From Candidatus Ruania gallistercoris (GTDB lineage: Bacteria > Actinomycetota > Actinomycetes > Actinomycetales > Beutenbergiaceae): a stretch of DNA of 58,443 nt. The stretch spans positions 1 to 58,443 of the forward strand of contig DXBY01000278.1 in NCBI GenBank assembly GCA_019116305.1, in the 5' to 3' direction. The notes beneath the pieces are model-generated. The model was not told where the DNA came from. It was given only the letters and a program-made list of their open reading frames with translations, and did not search any database. Made by a program: the position numbers and the translations under genes. This document shows positions 8,159-15,773 of this stretch, one piece after another; position 1 is the first letter of the stretch, and each line of letters begins with the position of its first letter.

Positions 8159-9649
8159 ATGACCGCACCGGAACGGACCCGCTCGGCCAACATGGCCGAC
8201 CGGATCGCCGCCGACCGCCCCGACGCCGTCGCACTCGTCAGTGCCGGCGTCGGCGGCCGGTCGCTGACCTTCGCCCAGACCGAAGCGGCGATCCAGGCAC
8301 GGGCCGCCGACCTGGCCGAGCGGGTGCGCCCGGGGGACCCAGTCGGAATCCTCGCCGAGAACTCTCCGGAGTGGCTGGTCGCCTTCTACGCGATCCAGCG
8401 GGCCGGTGCGGTGGCCGTGCCGATCAGCACCAAGCTCCCGCCGGAGGCGGTGGCCGACCTCGCCGACGTCTCAGCGCTCCGCCTGCTGCTGATCGACCAG
8501 CGGGACGGTGTCGGTGCCCGGCTCGCCCCCGCCTCGGCAGCGGTGGCGGACCTGGCCGCACCGGTGCCACCGGCGCAGTTCCGCACCGCCCCGGTGGCAC
8601 CGGAGGACGACGCCATGGTGCTGTTCACCTCCGGCTCCACCGGGCTGCCCAAGGGGGTGCGGTTGTCCCACCACAGCCACGCCTGGGTGGCGGACCAGCT
8701 GGCAGTTCCCGCGGCACCCGGCCAGGCGCGGGTGCTGATCGCTGCGCCGCTGTACCACATGAACGCCCTGAGCAACTCCCAGCGGGCCCTGCTGGCCGGT
8801 GCCACCACCGTCATCCTGCCGCGCTTCGAGCCGGAGACGTTCCTGCAGGCGATCGCCAACCACCGGATCACCCGGCTCTCCGGGGTGGCTCCGATGTTCG
8901 AGCTGCTGCTCCGGCTGCCCGAGGCGTCCCGGACCGGCTATGACCTGACCTCGGTGCAGGAGATCTATCTCGGCTCGGCCCCGGCGGCGACCAGCCTCTT
9001 CGGCCGGCTCCGGCAGGTCTTCCCGGGAGCGGTGATCAAGCACGGCTTCGGCACCACCGAGTCCGGGCCGGTGGTGTTCGGCCCGCACCCGGACGGGCGG
9101 CCCACTCCGGATGGCTCGGTGGGGGTGCCGCACCGGGCCGTCCAGGTGCGGTTGGTCGATACCGAGGGCCGGCCGGCAGGCGATGCCGGGATCCTCGAGG
9201 TGCGATCGCCCGCGCTGATGACCGGCTACCACCACCGGCCGGACCTGACCCCGCCGATCACCTGCGACGGCTTCCATCACACCGGTGACGTGTTCGAGAT
9301 CCGGGACGGGTTCTACTTCTTCGCCGGACGTGAGGACGACATGTTCGTCTCCGGCGGGGAGAACATCTACCCGCGCGCGGTGGAGCAGGTGCTCGAGTCC
9401 CACCCGGCGGTGCGTGAGGCGGTGGTGGTCGGTGTGCCCGATGAGGTCAAGGGCTACAAGCCGGCAGCGTTCGTCACCCTGCGGCCGGGGCGCACCGCCG
9501 CAGAAGCCGAGCTGAAGGCGCACGTGCTGAGCCGCCTCGAGCCCTACGCCCACCCGCGGCGGGTGCACGTCCTTCCCGAGCTGCCGCTGACTGGCGCGAA
9601 CAAGGCCGACCGGGCGCTGCTGACCCGGCTCGCCGCCCAGCGGTCCTGA
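8159..9649 (+). CDS. AMP-forming acyl-CoA ligase/synthetase
   Basis: A 496-residue ANL-superfamily enzyme that activates a carboxylic acid with ATP and CoA. Motifs in order: the phosphate-binding loop FTSGSTGLPKG (about residue 155), the A5 adenine motif FGTTESG (about 297), the hinge aspartate region TGDVFEI and the GREDDMFVSGGENIYP segment (about 375-405), and the terminal catalytic lysine in PLTGANKADR (near residue 480). It is the last gene of the seven-gene plus-strand operon that starts with the TTT transporter, consistent with activation of the imported carboxylate. The substrate is unknown. The gene end lies in a tandem duplication shared with the convergent GntR gene. Confidence 0.88.
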   Translation: MTAPERTRSANMADRIAADRPDAVALVSAGVGGRSLTFAQTEAAIQARAADLAERVRPGDPVGILAENSPEWLVAFYAIQRAGAVAVPISTKLPPEAVADLADVSALRLLLIDQRDGVGARLAPASAAVADLAAPVPPAQFRTAPVAPEDDAMVLFTSGSTGLPKGVRLSHHSHAWVADQLAVPAAPGQARVLIAAPLYHMNALSNSQRALLAGATTVILPRFEPETFLQAIANHRITRLSGVAPMFELLLRLPEASRTGYDLTSVQEIYLGSAPAATSLFGRLRQVFPGAVIKHGFGTTESGPVVFGPHPDGRPTPDGSVGVPHRAVQVRLVDTEGRPAGDAGILEVRSPALMTGYHHRPDLTPPITCDGFHHTGDVFEIRDGFYFFAGREDDMFVSGGENIYPRAVEQVLESHPAVREAVVVGVPDEVKGYKPAAFVTLRPGRTAAEAELKAHVLSRLEPYAHPRRVHVLPELPLTGANKADRALLTRLAAQRS

Positions 9650-9695
9650 CCCCGGCGCGTCTAGCGGGCCTGACCACCGGCGCGTCTAGCGGGCC
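9647..9695. repeat. Tandem ~25-bp duplication at convergent gene ends
   Basis: Two adjacent copies (9647-9670 and 9671-9695) share TGACC followed by CCGGCGCGTCTAGCGGGCC. The second has one extra A. The first copy starts with the stop codon of the CoA-ligase gene; the second contains the stop codon (TAG on minus) of the GntR gene. A duplication of one 24-25-base unit would explain why both gene ends look alike. Confidence 0.8.
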
Positions 9696-10411
9696 AGCTC
9701 GTTCCCGATCTCGTCCCAGAAGCCGGCCACGTGGGCACGGGCGGCGGCCTCGGCAGCGTCCGCATCGCCGTCCAGCACAGCGGTGAGCAGCCCTCGGTGC
9801 TCGTCCACCGCCTCGTCCAACCGGTGCACCCGCTCCAGACCGAGGAACCACAACCGCAGGCTGAGGGTGAGGTACTCGGCCAGGGTGCCTTGGAGGTACT
9901 GGTTGTGGGTGGCGCGGTGGACGCACTGGTGCACGCGTTGGTCGAGGCGGATCAGCCCGCGCTGGTCCTCGGCGGGCGTGGCGAGGTCGGTGAGCAGCCG
10001 GGTCGCGTCCGCCCGGTCTGCACTGTCGGCCCGCTCGACCGCGAGTCGTGCCGCCAGCCCCTCCAGCTGCACGCGTACCTCGGAGACCCGCGCCAGGTCG
10101 CGGACGTCCACGCCGGCGACGACGGTCCCGCGCCGAGCGTAGATCGCCACCAGCCCTTCATCGGCCAGCCGCCGGATCGCCTCCCGCACGGGGGTGCGGC
10201 CCAGGCCGAGGCGGGCCATCAGGTCCCGCTCGTCGAGGGCGCTGCCCGGTTCGAGCTGCAGCGTGACGATCAGGTCCCGGATGCGGAAGTAGGCGACGGC
10301 GGACAGGGACGTGGCCCGCACCCCGGGCGGGGGCAGCACGGTCAGGTCGGTCAACGAGGAGGCAGCCGGGTCGGCCGTGTGGCCCGCTGAGGGAGCACCC
10401 ACACGCACCAT
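9686..10411 (-). CDS. GntR-family regulator, FCD (FadR/VanR-like) type
   Basis: A 241-residue regulator. The N-terminal winged helix contains DERDLMARLGLGRTPVREAI, the recognition-helix signature of GntR proteins; residues from about 100 on form the all-helical FCD ligand domain with the conserved metal-type residues in RLDQRVHQCVHRATHN and a late DEHRGLL histidine. ATG 10411 is chosen as start because AGGAGG on the minus strand lies eight bases upstream; a TTG six bases further upstream is too close to that site. It is divergent from the dimethylglycine-oxidase-like gene across only 54 bases, so it very probably controls that gene and itself through the palindrome between them. Confidence 0.88.
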   Translation of the reverse strand: MVRVGAPSAGHTADPAASSLTDLTVLPPPGVRATSLSAVAYFRIRDLIVTLQLEPGSALDERDLMARLGLGRTPVREAIRRLADEGLVAIYARRGTVVAGVDVRDLARVSEVRVQLEGLAARLAVERADSADRADATRLLTDLATPAEDQRGLIRLDQRVHQCVHRATHNQYLQGTLAEYLTLSLRLWFLGLERVHRLDEAVDEHRGLLTAVLDGDADAAEAAARAHVAGFWDEIGNELAR

Positions 10412-10417
10412 GGCCAA

Positions 10418-10462
10418 ATCCTCCTGTGCTGATATATCTTGAGAGTATCAGCACAGGAGGAT
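10418..10462. promoter_or_regulatory. 17-bp-armed palindrome holding both ribosome binding sites
   Basis: Perfect inverted repeat: ATCCTCCTGTGCTGATA (10418-10434) and TATCAGCACAGGAGGAT (10446-10462) around an 11-base spacer. Each arm contains an AGGAGG, read leftward for the GntR gene (ATG 10411) and rightward for the oxidase gene (ATG 10466). The inner TGCTGATA / TATCAGCA part is a plausible GntR operator. Because it covers both translation start regions, it could act on DNA and, as RNA, could fold to hide the ribosome binding site. Confidence 0.85.
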
Positions 10463-10465
10463 GCC

Positions 10466-12970
10466 ATGGCACAGGTGCCAGACCGAGCGGACGTCGTCGT
10501 CATCGGGGCAGGAGTGGTGGGCAGCTCCGTGGTGAGCCACCTCGCCGACCACGGGTGGCGCAACGTGGTGCTGCTGGACAAGGGGCCACTGCCAGATCCC
10601 GGCGGCTCCACCGGACACGCCTCGAACTTCGTGTTCCCGGTGGACCACTCCAAGGAGATCACCGACCTGACCGTGGACTCGATGCGCCAGTACGCCGAGC
10701 TCGGCGTCCTCACCCAGTGCGGCGGCATCGAGGTGGCCCGGTCCGAGGAGCGCGCCCAGGAGCTGCGCCGGCGGATGACCTCGGCCCGCGCCTGGGGAGT
10801 GGAGGCCGAGCTGCTCACCCCACGCCAGATCAAGGACCTGGTGCCGCACTGCCACACCGACCTCCTGCTCAGCGGCTTCCACACCCCCACCGGCGCCATC
10901 GTGGACCCGGTCCGGGCCGGGGAGCTGATGCGCGACCACGCCGAAGAGCTCGGCGCGCTCACCGTCTGCGCCGAGACCGAGGTGCTCGACCTCGAGGTCA
11001 CCAGCGGCCGGATGCGCGGGGTGCTCACCGACCGCGGCAGCATCGAGACCGAGATCGTGGTGGTGGCGTGCGGGGTGTGGAGCCCGCAGCTGGCCGCCAT
11101 GGCCGGCGCCCGGATCCCGCTCACCCCGGCGGTGCACCAGATGATCGACGTCGGTCCGATCCCGGAGCTGGCGGCCAGCGCGGAGTGGATCAGCTTCCCG
11201 CTGGTGCGAGACATGGACTGCCTGATGTACGAACGCCAACGCGGCCCGAACCTGGAGATCGGCTCCTACGCGCACCGCCCGATCCTGCATACCCCGGCCG
11301 AGATCCCACCGGTGGGCGCGCCCGGCCAGGACAGCCCCACCAGCTTCCCGTTCACTCCCGAGGACTTCGCCCCTCAGCTACGTCAGGCCCAGGAGCTCTT
11401 CCCCCGGCTGCTCGGCGGGCCCACCCCGCAACCGCGCAAGGCGCTGAACGGGCTGCTCTCCCTCACTCCCGACGGTGGCCCGCTGCTCGGCGAGACTCCC
11501 GAGGTGGGTGGCCTGTGGTCCGCGGCGGCGGTGTGGATCAAGGAGGCACCCAGCGTCGGGCGGATGATTGCGCAGTGGCTCACCGAGGGCGCCACTGAGA
11601 TCGACCTGCACAGTGCCGACATCTCCCGGTTCTACCCGCACGCCCGCACGGACACCCATGTGCGCGCCCGCACCGCCGAGGGTTTCGGCAAGATCTACGG
11701 CATCACCCACCCGCGAGAGCAGTGGCTGAGCAACCGGCCGCTGCGCACCAGCCCGTTCCACCCGCGCACCACCGATCTCGGCGCCGTGTACTTCGAGGCC
11801 GGCGGCTGGGAGCGCCCGCAGTGGTATGAGTCCAACGCGCACCTGGTCCAGGAGTACGCCGGCCAGATTTCGCACCGGGAAGCGGAGTGGGATGCCCGGT
11901 GGTGGTCCCCGATCATCGAGGCCGAGCACCTGGCGATGCGGGACCGGGTGGCGATGATCGACGTCAGCGCCTTCGCGGTGTTCGACGTCAGCGGTCCCGG
12001 CGCCCTGGACTACCTGCAGCGGATGGCGATGGCGCAGGTCGATCGCCCGGTGGGCCGCGTCGTCTACACCCCGCTGCTCGACCCCCGCGGCGGATTCCGC
12101 TCCGACCTGACCATCGTCCGCCGCGGTGAGCAGGACTTCCGGGTGATCACCGGCGGCGCCGACGGCGCCCGCGACCTCGCCTGGTTCCGGGCCCACCTAC
12201 CGGCCGACTCCTCGGTGCACCTGGCCGATATGACCTCGGCAGTGTGCACAGTGGGGGTCTGGGGTCCGCGGGCCCGCGACCTGGTGGCCGCAGTCACCGA
12301 CGAGGATGTCAGCGACGCCGCCTTCGCCTTCGGTACCGCGCGGGAAGTGGTGCTCGGCGGGCTGCCGGTCTCGATGCTGCGGATCTCCTACGTCGGCGAC
12401 CTCGGCTGGGAGATCCACGCACCGGCCGAGCACGGGCTCCGGCTCTGGGACCTGCTCTGGGAGGCGGGGCAGGAGCTCGGAGTGGTGGCGGCCGGGATCG
12501 GCGTGTACGGCAGCACCGGGCGGCTGGAGAAGGCGCACCGGTTGATGGGCGCCGAGCTGACCGGCGAGTACGACCCGGTGGAGGCCGGCCTGGCGCTGCC
12601 GAAGGTGAAGAGTCCCGACTTCATCGGCAAAGCGGCCTACCTGCAGGCGCGCGAACGGGAACCGGTGGCCACCCTGTGCACGCTGGCACTGGCCCCGGAG
12701 GTGCAGCGCTTCATGACCGGCAACGAACCCGTCCTCACTCGGGACGAGGAACCGATCGTCGACGGCGCAGGTCGCCGTTCGTACGTCACCTCGGCGGGGC
12801 CAGGGCCCTCGCTGGGCAGGTATCTGCTGCTCGCCTACCTGCCGCCGGCCCACGCTGTGGTGGGGGAGGAACTGCAGGTGGAATACCTCGGGGAGCGGTA
12901 CCCGGTGACCGTGCTCACCGTGGGGCGGACCGCACCGTTCGATCCCGACCTGGCGCGGGTGAAAGCATGA
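10466..12970 (+). CDS. Dimethylglycine-oxidase-like FAD/GcvT fusion enzyme
   Basis: An 834-residue two-part enzyme of the dimethylglycine/sarcosine dehydrogenase group. The N-terminal DAO-type flavin domain has GAGVVG at residues 14-19 and GGSTGHAS around residue 50, where the family's histidine lies. The C-terminal half (from ~residue 430) is a GcvT-like tetrahydrofolate domain with GGWERPQWYESN and LDPRGGFRSDLTIV. Size and motif order match the single-chain dimethylglycine oxidase of Arthrobacter globiformis, including HQM and MYE segments where that enzyme has active-site His and Tyr. Expected role: oxidise an N-methyl group and pass the carbon to THF as methylene-THF. ATG 10466 follows AGGAGG at five bases. 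Divergent from GntR; the next gene is a folate cyclodeaminase. Confidence 0.85.
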   Translation: MAQVPDRADVVVIGAGVVGSSVVSHLADHGWRNVVLLDKGPLPDPGGSTGHASNFVFPVDHSKEITDLTVDSMRQYAELGVLTQCGGIEVARSEERAQELRRRMTSARAWGVEAELLTPRQIKDLVPHCHTDLLLSGFHTPTGAIVDPVRAGELMRDHAEELGALTVCAETEVLDLEVTSGRMRGVLTDRGSIETEIVVVACGVWSPQLAAMAGARIPLTPAVHQMIDVGPIPELAASAEWISFPLVRDMDCLMYERQRGPNLEIGSYAHRPILHTPAEIPPVGAPGQDSPTSFPFTPEDFAPQLRQAQELFPRLLGGPTPQPRKALNGLLSLTPDGGPLLGETPEVGGLWSAAAVWIKEAPSVGRMIAQWLTEGATEIDLHSADISRFYPHARTDTHVRARTAEGFGKIYGITHPREQWLSNRPLRTSPFHPRTTDLGAVYFEAGGWERPQWYESNAHLVQEYAGQISHREAEWDARWWSPIIEAEHLAMRDRVAMIDVSAFAVFDVSGPGALDYLQRMAMAQVDRPVGRVVYTPLLDPRGGFRSDLTIVRRGEQDFRVITGGADGARDLAWFRAHLPADSSVHLADMTSAVCTVGVWGPRARDLVAAVTDEDVSDAAFAFGTAREVVLGGLPVSMLRISYVGDLGWEIHAPAEHGLRLWDLLWEAGQELGVVAAGIGVYGSTGRLEKAHRLMGAELTGEYDPVEAGLALPKVKSPDFIGKAAYLQAREREPVATLCTLALAPEVQRFMTGNEPVLTRDEEPIVDGAGRRSYVTSAGPGPSLGRYLLLAYLPPAHAVVGEELQVEYLGERYPVTVLTVGRTAPFDPDLARVKA

Positions 12971-12994
12971 GCACATGCGGCTGACGGTGACATC

Positions 12995-13435
12995 GTGACG
13001 GACCAGTCGGTGCGGGAGCTGCTGGCGCAGATGTCCTCCGGGGAGCCGGGGCCGTCCGCGGGCTCGGCCGCCGGCCTGGCGGCAGCACTCGCGGCGGCGC
13101 TGGTGGCCAAGGCCGCCCGGCTCTCCGGCCGGCAGCTTCCCGACGCCGATCAGCACGCTGCTGCGGCGGATGACCTGCGTGACCGCGCGCTCGCGCTCGC
13201 CGAGGCCGACGCGGCGGGCGTGCGCGCGATGCTGACGTCCGCGCCGGACAGCCCAGCGGACCCCAGCACCACCCCGCGCGAGATCGGCGAGGTGGCCGAT
13301 GCCGTCGGGCTCCTGGCCGCCACGCTGGCCACACGCGGCAACCCGCGGCTGCACGCCGACGCAGCAGCGGCCGGGCATCTGGCCACGGCAGCCCGCGCCG
13401 GTATCGACGCCATCCTGCGCAGCAATCGGGGCTGA
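12995..13435 (+). CDS. Cyclodeaminase/cyclohydrolase-type folate protein (FchA/FTCD-C-like)
   Basis: A 146-residue, almost entirely alpha-helical, alanine-rich protein. The segment EPGPSAGSAAGLAAALAAAL (residues ~17-36) corresponds to the PGGGSAAA folate-binding start of the formiminotransferase-cyclodeaminase C-terminal family, followed by a long helix with NxR-like spacing and a late GNPRLHADAAAAGHLATAA. Relatives convert methenyl-THF to formyl-THF. At 146 residues it is shorter than the usual ~190-210, so part of the fold is trimmed. Starts at GTG 12995, 24 bases after the oxidase gene, without a strong ribosome binding site; translation may depend on the upstream gene. The neighbourhood supports a one-carbon role. 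Confidence 0.7.
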   Translation: MTDQSVRELLAQMSSGEPGPSAGSAAGLAAALAAALVAKAARLSGRQLPDADQHAAAADDLRDRALALAEADAAGVRAMLTSAPDSPADPSTTPREIGEVADAVGLLAATLATRGNPRLHADAAAAGHLATAARAGIDAILRSNRG

Positions 13436-13494
13436 GTGGTACCTGCCGAGCATCCTCCTGAGTGAATCTGCTGGTGCTGATACCCCCCAGGAGC

Positions 13495-14065
13495 TCACTG
13501 ACCAGCTGCGGGCCCGGGGGGGGGCGTCACCACGGCTTCGTCCGGAACTCGTCCCGCGCTGCCGAGCCGCATGCGCAGGCGCACGATCTCGCCGACCAGG
13601 AGTGGACCCATGAAGAACACCGCGAGCGTGGTGGCGAACGCGACCCAGACGAGCAACGTCGTTCCGGCGTCATCGATCGGATCTGCCCGGCGAGCCACCC
13701 ATACCAGCGCCGCTGCCAGACTCACGAACGCACACACGATCGCGGCGAGGCGGTGTCGGGTCCGCGCCACGAGCGCGAAGATGACGATCATCGGCGGCAG
13801 GAACATGCCCAGTTCGTAGTCGCCCAGCGCGAAGGCAACGTAGGAGCCCGTGGCGATGATCGTGGCTGCCCGCGCGAAGTGGGCGAAGGCAGCGAGACCG
13901 AGGCATCCGAGCGCTATCAGGGCGAACATGACAGCGTCCGCCGGCCGCGTGGGGCCCCAGTCCGCCACGGGGGGAGAAGGGGTCGCCGGCGCCGGGGGCG
14001 GCAGCGAGCTCAGCCGCCAGCGTGATCAGTGCAACGGCGACGTACGCGAACGTGCGGCGGGTCAT
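13495..14065 (-). pseudogene. Frameshifted membrane protein gene
   Basis: Two minus-strand frames join into one polytopic membrane protein if one base is removed from a run of six G (plus strand 13969-13974). The first frame starts at ATG 14065 with MTRRTFAYVAVALITLAAEL; the second continues with ADWGPTRPADAVMFALIALG and runs to 13495. The joined product (~190 residues) has about five hydrophobic segments, like the membrane-input domains of some actinobacterial sensor kinases, but no kinase domain follows. The shift could be a sequencing error, a phase-variable tract or real decay. It is divergent from a TetR gene that probably regulates it. Confidence 0.6.
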
Positions 14066-14133
14066 GCCGTGGCCCGGAGGCGGACGGTGGCGATCAGGCC
14101 GTCGCCGACCCGCATGTTCTCTAAAACCGTCAC
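14062..14133 (-). CDS. Possible 23-codon upstream ORF
   Basis: Starts at a GTG (14133) after GGAGAGATC on the minus strand and ends with a TGA that overlaps the ATG of the frameshifted membrane gene (ATGA). The peptide begins VTVLENMRVGDGL and has no known relative that I recognise. It could be a translated leader that couples to the membrane gene, or the last remnant of a lost upstream gene. Confidence 0.35.
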   Translation of the reverse strand: MTVLENMRVGDGLIATVRLRATA

Positions 14134-14151
14134 GATCTCTCCTCAAGGTTA

Positions 14152-14167
14152 GTGAGTGTTCACTCAC
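14152..14167. promoter_or_regulatory. TetR-type operator
   Basis: Perfect inverted repeat GTGAGTG-TT-CACTCAC between the divergent membrane gene and the TetR gene. Size and symmetry are typical of TetR-family operators, and it would cover the promoters of both sides. The assignment to this TetR rests on position. Confidence 0.7.
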
Positions 14168-14182
14168 CCCTAGGATGGCAGT

Positions 14183-14788
14183 GTGCCGAGAGGTCAGTCA
14201 ATGCCCGCGTCCCGCGCCGAGGTGCCGGCAGCCCGTGAGCGCATACTCGATGCCGCCGCAGCGATCATGCGCCGGGACGGGCTCGTACGTGCGACCACCA
14301 AGGAGATCGCCCACGAGGCCGGGTGCTCGGAGGCGCTGCTCTACAAGCACTTCCCGGATAAGCGGGACATCTTCCTGCGAGTGCTCACCGAACGCTCGCC
14401 GCGCCTCGGGGTGGCCAGCGAACTTCCCGGCACAGGAACGGTGGCCGGCAACCTGGAGACCCTGGTCGGGTCCCTGCTGGAGTTCTACGAGCAGAGCTTC
14501 CCGATCGCGGCCTCGATCTTCAGCAGCAGCGATCTGCTCCGCGCGCACCGAGAGGCCATGACCGAACGCGGCGTCGGACCACACGCGCCCTCGCGCATCC
14601 TTGCCGAGTATCTCGGTGAGGAAGTGCGCCGCAACCGCCTGTCCGCGATGGACAGCGACGCCGTCGCGCGGTTGCTGACCGGTGCCGCACTGCACGAGGC
14701 GTTCATCGCCACCTATTCCGGGGAGCGGATCGGCGATGCGTCGCAGCTGGCGCGCCGATTCGTCCGGGCCCTCGGCCTGGACCGCTGA
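14183..14788 (+). CDS. TetR-family transcriptional regulator
   Basis: A 201-residue regulator. The N-terminal helix-turn-helix reads RERILDAAAAIMRRDG followed by TTKEIAHEAGCSEALLYKHF, the standard TetR recognition pattern with the YKHFPDK end. The ligand-binding C-terminal half is divergent, as usual. GTG 14183 and the in-frame ATG 14201 are both possible starts; ATG 14201 lies about seven bases after GAGAGG. It is divergent from the frameshifted membrane gene with a 7-bp-armed palindrome between, so it likely represses that gene and itself. If the target gene is broken, this regulator may be on its way to losing its role. Confidence 0.85.
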   Translation: MPRGQSMPASRAEVPAARERILDAAAAIMRRDGLVRATTKEIAHEAGCSEALLYKHFPDKRDIFLRVLTERSPRLGVASELPGTGTVAGNLETLVGSLLEFYEQSFPIAASIFSSSDLLRAHREAMTERGVGPHAPSRILAEYLGEEVRRNRLSAMDSDAVARLLTGAALHEAFIATYSGERIGDASQLARRFVRALGLDR

Positions 14789-14856
14789 CCAGCACCGGGC
14801 CGCTATGCGTCCTGGCCATCGGCGGCCACGGACGGGCCACCTTCACCGCAGTGACC

Positions 14857-15633
14857 TCAGGCCGACTCGGCGGCCGGCTGATAGCCCATCCGCCGGGAGA
14901 TCGCCTCACCGGCGCGCACCACGGTGACTGCCGCCTCCGGTAGCCGCTCCGGGCTGAGCCGGTAGGTGGGACCGGCCACGCTGATCGCAGCGATCACCCG
15001 GCCGTCGTGCCCCCGGATCGCGGCAGCGACCGCGTTCAGACCGGTCTCCAGCTCCTCCACCGCACTGGCCCACCCTCTCTCCCGCACTGTCTCCAGCTCA
15101 CGGCGCAGGTCAGCCGCGGAGGTGAGCGTGTGCTCGGTGAAGCGCTCCAGCGGCGCCTTCAGCCGGGTCTCACGCTCGGTCTCGTCGAGATGGGCGAGCA
15201 GGATCTTGCCGCTGGAGGTGGCATGCAGCACTGTGCGCTGGCCCACCCAGTTCTGCATCGCGACCGTGCTGGTGCCCTGCGCCTGGCACACGTTCGTGGC
15301 GGCCTCACCGGTGAGCACAGCGACGTTCACCGTCTCGCCGAGCTCCTCGGCCAGCCCGTCGCAGATCGGCTGCGCCTGGCTGGTCACGTCCAGACGGGAG
15401 GCGGTCGCCCCGGCGAGCCGGAGCAGCCCCACACCGAGGCGGACCCGCCGGGTATCGGCCAACCGCTCGATGAGCTCGTGCGCGGACAGTGCGGTGATCA
15501 GTCGGGACGCGGTGGAGCTGTGCACGCCGAGCTCTCGGGCCACCTCGGCCACCCCGGCCTCACCGTCGCGCGCCAGCATCTCCAGCACCTGCACCGCGCG
15601 GTCCACCGACTGCACCGATCCCGTATCCCGCAT
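14857..15633 (-). CDS. IclR-family transcriptional regulator
   Basis: A 258-residue IclR protein. The winged-helix domain (residues 1-70) has VQSVDRAVQVLEMLA and the recognition helix ELGVHSSTASRLITAL; the GAF-like effector domain follows, with the conserved LHATSSGKILLAHL turn (about residue 130) and the late ETGLNAVAAAIRG and ISVAGPTYRLSPERL segments that line the ligand pocket. It is divergent from the DmdA-like, MetF-like and formate-THF ligase genes and is the natural candidate to control them. IclR members often respond to the catabolic substrate, including aromatic acids. A 16-bp palindrome lies just upstream of its own start. Confidence 0.88.
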   Translation of the reverse strand: MRDTGSVQSVDRAVQVLEMLARDGEAGVAEVARELGVHSSTASRLITALSAHELIERLADTRRVRLGVGLLRLAGATASRLDVTSQAQPICDGLAEELGETVNVAVLTGEAATNVCQAQGTSTVAMQNWVGQRTVLHATSSGKILLAHLDETERETRLKAPLERFTEHTLTSAADLRRELETVRERGWASAVEELETGLNAVAAAIRGHDGRVIAAISVAGPTYRLSPERLPEAAVTVVRAGEAISRRMGYQPAAESA

Positions 15634-15650
15634 GCCTTCGAGAGTAGCCC

Positions 15651-15666
15651 CGAGAGGCGCCTCTCG
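15651..15666. promoter_or_regulatory. 16-bp perfect palindrome upstream of the IclR gene
   Basis: CGAGAGGCGCCTCTCG reads the same on both strands and lies 18 bases upstream of the IclR start codon. It could be an autoregulatory operator. It differs in sequence from the repeat pair on the other side of the intergenic region. Confidence 0.55.
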
Positions 15667-15677
15667 TCCGCGACTTG

Positions 15678-15709
15678 TTGCGCAATGCGCACGCTATTGC
15701 ATAATGCGC
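15678..15709 (+). promoter_or_regulatory. Promoter with two phased 13-bp repeats upstream of the DmdA-like operon
   Basis: TTGCGCAATGCGC (15678-15690) and TTGCATAATGCGC (15697-15709) match at 11 of 13 positions and are spaced 19 bases, close to two helical turns. TTGCGC (15678) and CATAAT (15700) also form a plausible -35/-10 pair with a 16-base spacer. A regulator bound to the repeats would sit directly on this promoter. Confidence 0.5.
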
Positions 15710-15773
15710 TTCATCGGGGGGACACTGGAGTACGCAGACCACATGGTGGTCGTGGCTGAATCCGGAGGCAACG

